Assembly: GCA_944376975.1 (NCBI GenBank)
Contig: CALWEE010000270.1
Span: forward strand, 1 to 11,728
Reading direction: 5' to 3'
From: an uncultured Lachnospiraceae bacterium
GTDB lineage: Bacteria; Bacillota; Clostridia; Lachnospirales; Lachnospiraceae
Length of the DNA stretch: 11,728 nt
Part shown: positions 7,819-11,728 of the stretch, piece after piece
How the letters are laid out: the number at the start of each line of letters is the position of its first letter
Position numbering within the stretch: position 1 is the stretch's first letter
Position numbers and translations under genes: made by a program
Notes under the pieces: generated by a model
The model's input: only the letters and a program-made list of their open reading frames with translations
Told to the model about the DNA's origin: nothing
The model's database searches: none

Positions 7819-7847
7819 AGTATATACCCGCGATTTACAAATTGCAA
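7819..7847 (-). promoter_or_regulatory. Sigma-A promoter of the phosphodiesterase-transporter operon
   Basis: Read on the minus strand: -35 TTGCAA (7842-7847), a 17-bp spacer and -10 TATACT (7819-7824), both close to consensus. The start would fall near 7812, giving a leader of about 80 nt before the phosphodiesterase ATG. This is the only convincing promoter I see for the six genes to the left edge. Confidence 0.75.
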
Positions 7848-7951
7848 GTTAAAATATGATTTTTTATCTTAATTTTTTCACTTTTTAATCAATATTTTCT
7901 AATTGTGTATATTATATTCACTCAAAGTGATAACTTATGTCGAAATAAAAA

Positions 7952-7996
7952 AGGTTATCCAAAATCCGACATATGTCTAAAGATTTTGGATAACCT
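7952..7996 (-). terminator. Intrinsic terminator of the nrdD-nrdG-dut operon
   Basis: A perfect 15-bp stem: AGGTTATCCAAAATC (7952-7966) with its reverse complement at 7982-7996. On the minus strand it is followed at once by a run of T residues (TTTTT then ATTT). It starts about 25 bp past the dut stop. The 15-base loop contains a second perfect palindrome, GACATATGTC (7968-7977). On the plus strand the nearest T-run is about 18 bases away, so it should work only for minus-strand transcripts. It insulates the phosphodiesterase operon promoter. Confidence 0.9.
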
Positions 7997-8021
7997 CTGT
8001 TGATCCGTATTTTAAGTTTTT

Positions 8022-8465
8022 TTATTTCCCCGTGGAACCGAACCCGTTTTCTCCCCGGAGGGTATCGTCCAGTTCTTCCGCTTCCATAAACTCGGCTGTC
8101 AGAAAAGGCGTGATCACCATCTGGGCAATACGCTCGCCGTGTTCCACCGATACTTCCACCCGGGAATGATTGTGCAGCGGCACCATGACTTCGCCTCTGT
8201 AATCCGCGTCCACCACGCCGACTTTATTCGCCGGAGCCAGCCCTTTCTTTGTCGCCAGTCCGCTCCGGGCATAGATCAGTCCGGCGTACCCTTCCGGTAT
8301 GGCCATGGCCAGCCCGGTCTTTACAAGGACCGTCTCGCCCGGCCCGATGGTCACCGCCTCGTCCATGCACGCGTACAGATCCGCGCCGGCGCTCAATGGC
8401 GTCCCGTAGGTGGGAAGGATCGCTTTATCTTTCAGTTTCTTGATCTTTACCTGTTGTTTCAGCAT
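8022..8465 (-). CDS. dut: Deoxyuridine 5'-triphosphate nucleotidohydrolase (dUTPase)
   Basis: Hydrolyses dUTP to dUMP and pyrophosphate, keeping uracil out of DNA and feeding thymidylate synthesis. The 147-residue protein has all five motifs of trimeric dUTPases: AGADLYA (26-32), ARSGLA (66-71), GVVDADYRGEV (83-93, with catalytic Asp86), GERIAQMVI (110-118) and the C-terminal P-loop-like RGENGFGSTG (137-146), where Asn replaces a usual Gly. The frame stays open far upstream, but that extension only overlaps nrdG in another frame. The ATG at 8463-8465 has AGGAG seven bases upstream and gives the standard length. It lies 23 bp after the nrdG stop with the terminator just beyond, making it the last gene of a deoxynucleotide operon. 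Confidence 0.96.
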   Translation of the reverse strand: MLKQQVKIKKLKDKAILPTYGTPLSAGADLYACMDEAVTIGPGETVLVKTGLAMAIPEGYAGLIYARSGLATKKGLAPANKVGVVDADYRGEVMVPLHNHSRVEVSVEHGERIAQMVITPFLTAEFMEAEELDDTLRGENGFGSTGK

Positions 8466-8488
8466 TGTTTTTCTCCTGACTCCATTCT

Positions 8489-9016
8489 TTATTCGTAACC
8501 TTGGACAAGCATGACTTCTCCCTGTTCCAGAGACGCTTTCACATCGATGGTCCTCTGGTTGGAGGAACCTTTGAACCGCTTCGTCAGATCCTTTTTCGCT
8601 TCTACGAACTCGCCGTCCACAATGACGTCGATGCACGCCAGCATCTCCCGGGTTTCCGGCCATTTCTCGGCCATGTTCCCCAGAATATCCCGGTCGAACA
8701 GATAGCCGGAAAAGCACCAGATATTTTTCTCCGGAAAAGCCGCGCGCGCCCGCTTCAGAAAAGGCAGCAGCCGCGTCTGGTTCGCGTGTTCAAAGGGCTC
8801 GCCGCCAAGCAGCGTCAGTCCGGCGATATAGTCCGGCTCCATATACTTAAGGATCGTGTCTTCGGTTTCTTCCGTAAACGGTTTTCCGTATCCAAAATCC
8901 CACGCCTCCTGGTTGAAGCATCCCGGACAGCGGTGCGTGCAGCCGCTGACAAACAGCGATACGCGCACGCCCGGCCCGTTGGCCACGTCAAATGGTTTGA
9001 TATCCGCGTAATTCAT
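8489..9016 (-). CDS. nrdG: Anaerobic ribonucleoside-triphosphate reductase activating protein (radical SAM)
   Basis: The activase of class III ribonucleotide reductase: a cytosolic radical-SAM iron-sulfur enzyme that cleaves S-adenosylmethionine to place the glycyl radical on NrdD. The 175-residue length is typical. The 4Fe-4S motif is CTHRCPGC (Cys26, Cys30, Cys33), preceded by the NrdG-typical NGPGVRVSLFVSG. The SAM-binding GGEP motif (LLGGEPF) follows at about residues 70-76. It begins 12 bp after the nrdD stop with only a weak purine-rich site (GGGCGG), so translation is probably coupled to nrdD. Confidence 0.97.
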   Translation of the reverse strand: MNYADIKPFDVANGPGVRVSLFVSGCTHRCPGCFNQEAWDFGYGKPFTEETEDTILKYMEPDYIAGLTLLGGEPFEHANQTRLLPFLKRARAAFPEKNIWCFSGYLFDRDILGNMAEKWPETREMLACIDVIVDGEFVEAKKDLTKRFKGSSNQRTIDVKASLEQGEVMLVQGYE

Positions 9017-9028
9017 GATGGCCGCCCA

Positions 9029-11155
9029 TTACAGATGAAGGACTCTGGCGGCGATTTCCTTTGTTTTGCCCACATTCCAGAAATTCTCGCCCAGATAGCC
9101 GCATGTCCGCCGCGTCACGTTCATCTTGGAGTGATCCGTATTCCCGCACTGAGGGCACTCCCACTCCAGATCCTTATTGACGATGATCTCTCCGTCAAAA
9201 CCGCACACATGGCAATAATCCGATTTTGTATTGAATTCGGCGTACTGGATATTGTCGTAAATGAATTTGACAAGCTCCTCCAGCGCTTCCAGATTATGCC
9301 GCATATTCGGTATCTCCACATAAGAAATGGCTCCGCCGGAAGATATCTTCTGGAACTGGCTTTCAAAGCGGAACTTGCTGAAAGCGTCGATCTTTTCCCG
9401 CACGTCCACATGATAGGAATTGGTATAGTAACCCTTGTCCGTCACGTCTTTGATCACGCCGAACCGATCCAGGTCGATACGGGCGAAACGGTAACACAAC
9501 GATTCCGCCGGCGTTCCGTAAAGCCCGAAATGGATACCGGTCTCCGCCTTCCACCGGTCCGTGGCAGAACGCATATGGTTCATGACCTTCAGCGCGAAAT
9601 CCTGTCCTTCCGGCGTGGTATGGCTGACGCCCTTCATCAGCATCGTCAGTTCATATAAGCCGATGTAGCCCAGGGATATGGTGGAATAGCCGTTGTGGAG
9701 CAGTTTGTCGATCTTTTCACCCTTTTTCAGGCGGGCGATCGCGCCGTACTGCCAGTGGATCGGGCTCACGTCGGACAATGTGCCTTCCAGCGCTTTATGG
9801 CGGCACATAAGAGCTTCATAACACAGCTCCAGACGCTCATCCAGAAGCTTCCAGAACTTTTCTTCATCTCCCCGGGCGATGATACCGATCTGGGGAAGGT
9901 TCAGGCTGACCACGCCCTGATTGAACCGTCCTTCAAATTTATACTCGCCGTTTTCATCTTTCCACGGCGTGAGGAAGCTCCGGCAGCCCATGCAGCTGAA
10001 CACATTGCCTTCATAGTTTTCCCGCATTTTTTTCGCGGAAATATAATCCGGATACAGTCTTTTGGCCGAGCATTTCACGGCGAGCCGGGTAATATGATCG
10101 TATTTGCCGCCTTTGAGGCAGTTATGTTCATCCAGCACATAGATCAGCTTCGGGAAAGCCGGCGTCACGTAGACGCCCTTTTCATTTTTAATGCCTTCCA
10201 GCCGCTGACGCAGGATCTCCTCTACGATCATGGCGTTTTCTTTTATATATTCATCTGTCGGATCCAGATTCAGGAAAAGGGTGACAAAAGGCGACTGGCC
10301 ATTGGTGGTCATCAGCGTGTTGATCTGATACTGGATCGTCTGCACGCCTGAGCGCAGTTCATCCTGAAGCCGTATATTGACAAGCCGGTCGATCTCTTCT
10401 TCCGTCAGCTCCCCGTCAAACGCGTCGAGGATCGCTTTTTTATATTTATCGTAACTTTTCCGGAGGTACTTGCCCAGATGGCGCACGTCCACCGACTGAC
10501 CGCCATACTGGCTGCTGGCCACCGCGGCGATGATCTGGGTCACCACTGTACAGGCCACCTGGAAACTTTTCGGGCTTTCGATCAGTTTGCCGTTCATGAC
10601 CGTCCCGTTATCCAGCATATCGCCAATGTTGATCAGACAGCAGTTGAATATGGGCTGCACGAAATAATCCGCGTCGTGGAAATGCAGCGCGCCCTCCTCA
10701 TGGGCTTTGGATATCTTTTCCGGGAGCAGCAGGCGCCTTGTCAGGTCTTTCGATACTTCTCCGGCGATCAGGTCTCTCTGGGTGGACGCCACCACCGCGT
10801 TTTTATTGGAATTTTCTTCCATCACGTCCTTATTGCTGTTTTTGATCAGGCTCAGGATGGAATCGTCCGTCGTATTGGCTTTCCGGACCAGTTCTCTCTG
10901 ATAACGGTAAATGATATATGTCTTGGCCAGTTCGTATTTCCCCCCGGCCATCAGTTTCTGTTCGATGATATCCTGGATATCTTCCACCAGCATCCGTTTT
11001 CTGTTCCGCGTCTCCACGTAAGTCACGATCTCGTCGATCACGTCTTCCCGGACCTTTTCTTCCGGCGGGACTTCGGCGTTGGCCTTACGGATGGCTGTCT
11101 GTATCTTGCTCCGGTCGTAGTTCACTTCCCGGCCATCCCGCTTGATAACGATCAT
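9029..11155 (-). CDS. nrdD: Anaerobic (class III) ribonucleoside-triphosphate reductase
   Basis: Reduces ribonucleoside triphosphates to dNTPs under anaerobic conditions using a glycyl radical. In order along the 708 residues: an N-terminal ATP-cone regulatory domain (about 1-90, from VIKRDGREVNY); the NrdD-typical LHFHDADYF (158-165) with the FNCC cysteines (170-173); the CMGC segment (388-391) expected to hold the active-site thiyl cysteine; a zinc site with Cys648, Cys651, Cys667 and Cys670; and the glycyl radical loop RTCGYLG with Gly686. Nothing is truncated. The ATG follows a strong AGGAGGT ribosome binding site. It heads the nrdD-nrdG-dut operon and is probably under NrdR control through the palindromes upstream. 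Activity requires an oxygen-free cytoplasm. Confidence 0.98.
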   Translation of the reverse strand: MIVIKRDGREVNYDRSKIQTAIRKANAEVPPEEKVREDVIDEIVTYVETRNRKRMLVEDIQDIIEQKLMAGGKYELAKTYIIYRYQRELVRKANTTDDSILSLIKNSNKDVMEENSNKNAVVASTQRDLIAGEVSKDLTRRLLLPEKISKAHEEGALHFHDADYFVQPIFNCCLINIGDMLDNGTVMNGKLIESPKSFQVACTVVTQIIAAVASSQYGGQSVDVRHLGKYLRKSYDKYKKAILDAFDGELTEEEIDRLVNIRLQDELRSGVQTIQYQINTLMTTNGQSPFVTLFLNLDPTDEYIKENAMIVEEILRQRLEGIKNEKGVYVTPAFPKLIYVLDEHNCLKGGKYDHITRLAVKCSAKRLYPDYISAKKMRENYEGNVFSCMGCRSFLTPWKDENGEYKFEGRFNQGVVSLNLPQIGIIARGDEEKFWKLLDERLELCYEALMCRHKALEGTLSDVSPIHWQYGAIARLKKGEKIDKLLHNGYSTISLGYIGLYELTMLMKGVSHTTPEGQDFALKVMNHMRSATDRWKAETGIHFGLYGTPAESLCYRFARIDLDRFGVIKDVTDKGYYTNSYHVDVREKIDAFSKFRFESQFQKISSGGAISYVEIPNMRHNLEALEELVKFIYDNIQYAEFNTKSDYCHVCGFDGEIIVNKDLEWECPQCGNTDHSKMNVTRRTCGYLGENFWNVGKTKEIAARVLHL

Positions 11156-11192
11156 AACGTACCTCCTCTGAAAATCTTGCGACTGTATAAAC

Positions 11193-11211
11193 CGCCTGCT
11201 CTTCGCAGACG
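11193..11211 (-). other. Small hairpin in the nrdD leader
   Basis: CGTCTGC and GCAGGCG (minus-strand sense) can pair as seven base pairs including one G-U, around a five-base loop, between the nrdD promoter and its ribosome binding site. No T-run follows. It may affect leader stability or be incidental; it does not match a riboswitch I recognise. Confidence 0.4.
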
Positions 11212-11222
11212 AGCCAACGCCT

Positions 11223-11231
11223 ATTATAGCA
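11223..11231 (-). promoter_or_regulatory. Extended -10 promoter of the nrdD operon
   Basis: The minus strand reads TGCTATAAT: a consensus TATAAT -10 (11223-11228) with the TGn extension. No good -35 is found at 16-18 bp, as expected for extended -10 promoters. The start would be near 11216, about 60 nt upstream of the nrdD ATG. Confidence 0.65.
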
Positions 11232-11261
11232 CTCGATCTTCAAAAAATCCATACGAATTTT

Positions 11262-11277
11262 ATACAAAATATAGTTT
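11262..11277. promoter_or_regulatory. NrdR box 2 (promoter-proximal)
   Basis: ATACAAAATATAGTTT matches the NrdR consensus acaCwATATATwGtgt at nearly all core positions, with one core mismatch. NrdR is the ATP/dATP-sensing repressor of ribonucleotide reductase genes and binds paired boxes. It lies 31 bp (about three helical turns) from the second copy, centred roughly 54 bp upstream of the expected nrdD start. Confidence 0.7.
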
Positions 11278-11292
11278 TATTTTTGTATTCAA

Positions 11293-11308
11293 AGACTATA
11301 TATTGTGT
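11293..11308. promoter_or_regulatory. NrdR box 1 (promoter-distal)
   Basis: AGACTATATATTGTGT matches the NrdR palindrome consensus at 15 of 16 positions. With the weaker copy 31 bp away it forms the expected tandem pair. It begins only about 20 bp before the corrinoid-protein stop region, so the whole nrd control region fits in the 174-bp gap. Confidence 0.82.
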
Positions 11309-11329
11309 ATACAGTTTTAAGATAGCCGA

Positions 11330-11728
11330 TCAGCCAAGGACCGCCCTGGCAATGTCCACCGACTGTTTCGCGTCCTTCGCGTAATAGTCCGCTCCGATCT
11401 GTCGGGCATGATCTTCTGTCAGGACCGCTCCGCCGACCCATATGGCGCAGTCGCAGCTTTCCTTCAGCAGACGGATCGTCTCCTCCATGGCGGTGACCGT
11501 GGTCGTCATGAGCGCGCTCAGGCCAACCAGCCGGGCGCCGTTCGTTCTCACCGCTTCCACCACCTTTTCCGGCGGCACGTCTTTGCCCAGATCGATCATG
11601 TCATACCCGTAATTTTCCATGACGACTTTGACGATGTTCTTTCCGATATCGTGGATATCCCCTTTGACCGTGGCGATCACCACCTTGCCTTTGGATACCC
11701 GGGCCTGCGAAGTATCTTCCGATAATTT
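11330..11728 (-). CDS. Corrinoid (B12-binding) protein of a methyltransferase system, N-terminus cut by window edge
   Basis: Carries a cobalamin cofactor that shuttles methyl groups between a substrate-specific methyltransferase and a second methyl acceptor. The 132 visible residues cover the cobalamin-binding Rossmann domain: KVVIATVKGDIHDIGKNIV, with the D-x-H-x-x-G motif whose His ligates cobalt (visible residue 26), then GLSALMTTT and VGGAVLT...GADYYAKDA. The frame is open to the window end, so the real start and the helical cap domain lie outside. Relatives are MtaC/MtbC/MttC-type proteins for methanol, methylamines, betaines or aryl methyl ethers; the partner gene that would decide is not visible. 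No terminator is seen after its stop, so some read-through into nrdD is possible. Confidence 0.92.
   Translation of the reverse strand, partial: KLSEDTSQARVSKGKVVIATVKGDIHDIGKNIVKVVMENYGYDMIDLGKDVPPEKVVEAVRTNGARLVGLSALMTTTVTAMEETIRLLKESCDCAIWVGGAVLTEDHARQIGADYYAKDAKQSVDIARAVLG

Noticed and set aside
7825..7841. Possible catabolite-repression (cre) site in the operon promoter spacer (TGTAAATCG)
   Set aside because: The spacing between TGTAA and CG is one base too long and the right half does not match the consensus.
7918..7930. Short inverted repeat TCACT-CAA-AGTGA
   Set aside because: Only 5-bp arms in an A+T-rich gap, with no promoter at a sensible distance; likely chance.
8466..8717. N-terminal extension of dut in the same frame
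   Set aside because: It overlaps nrdG in another frame, adds residues unlike any dUTPase, and a good ribosome binding site precedes the ATG at 8463-8465.
8501..9658. A 385-codon open frame on the plus strand
   Set aside because: It lies opposite nrdG and the C-terminal part of nrdD, whose motifs are unmistakable. Its own translation shows no recognisable domain and looks like an antisense shadow.
10478..11320. A 280-codon open frame on the plus strand
   Set aside because: Antisense to the N-terminal half of nrdD and running into its promoter and NrdR boxes; no domain or convincing ribosome binding site.
1..11728. CRISPR arrays, tRNA/rRNA genes, insertion sequences or phage genes
   Set aside because: No regularly spaced repeats, cloverleaf-like sequences, transposase or integrase motifs were found on reading both strands.

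Overview
The window looks like the chromosome of an anaerobic, moderate-GC Firmicute, most likely a Lachnospiraceae-type clostridium. The evidence is an oxygen-sensitive class III ribonucleotide reductase, strong AGGAGG-type ribosome binding sites, A+T-rich intergenic stretches and a corrinoid methyltransferase component. This placement is inference; no marker gene is present. Every supported gene is on the minus strand, so transcription runs from high to low coordinates. There are no RNA genes, insertion sequences or CRISPR arrays, and no gene-free stretch exceeds 300 bases.

Right end (11330-11728): the C-terminal part of a B12-binding corrinoid protein, cut by the window edge. Next (11155-8022) is a compact deoxynucleotide operon, nrdD-nrdG-dut. 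It is preceded by two NrdR-box-like palindromes 31 bp apart and an extended -10 promoter, and it ends at a strong intrinsic terminator (7952-7996). NrdG installs the glycyl radical on NrdD, NrdD makes dNTPs without oxygen, and dUTPase removes dUTP and supplies dUMP.

Left two thirds (7847 to below 1): a second, tightly packed operon that I cannot match to a described pathway. It has a clear sigma-A promoter (TTGCAA, 17 bp, TATACT) with a perfect 11-bp inverted repeat just downstream of the expected transcription start, a likely repressor operator. The gene order is: cytosolic type I phosphodiesterase/alkaline-phosphatase-superfamily hydrolase; beta-hydroxyacid dehydrogenase; LarA-like (nickel-pincer racemase family) protein; xylose-isomerase-like TIM-barrel protein; peptide/opine-type (family 5) substrate-binding lipoprotein; DppD/OppD-type ATPase, cut by the left edge. 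Spacings are 15-34 bp, with one 26-nt overlap.

The gene set suggests import of a small molecule, intracellular hydrolysis of a phospho-ester (or related ester), then epimerisation, oxidoreduction and isomerisation of a hydroxy-acid or sugar-acid fragment. The LarA-like protein lacks one of the two catalytic histidines of lactate racemase, so its reaction is probably not plain lactate racemisation. This operon is the best candidate here for an undescribed system. Its permeases, any second ATPase and its regulator are not visible.
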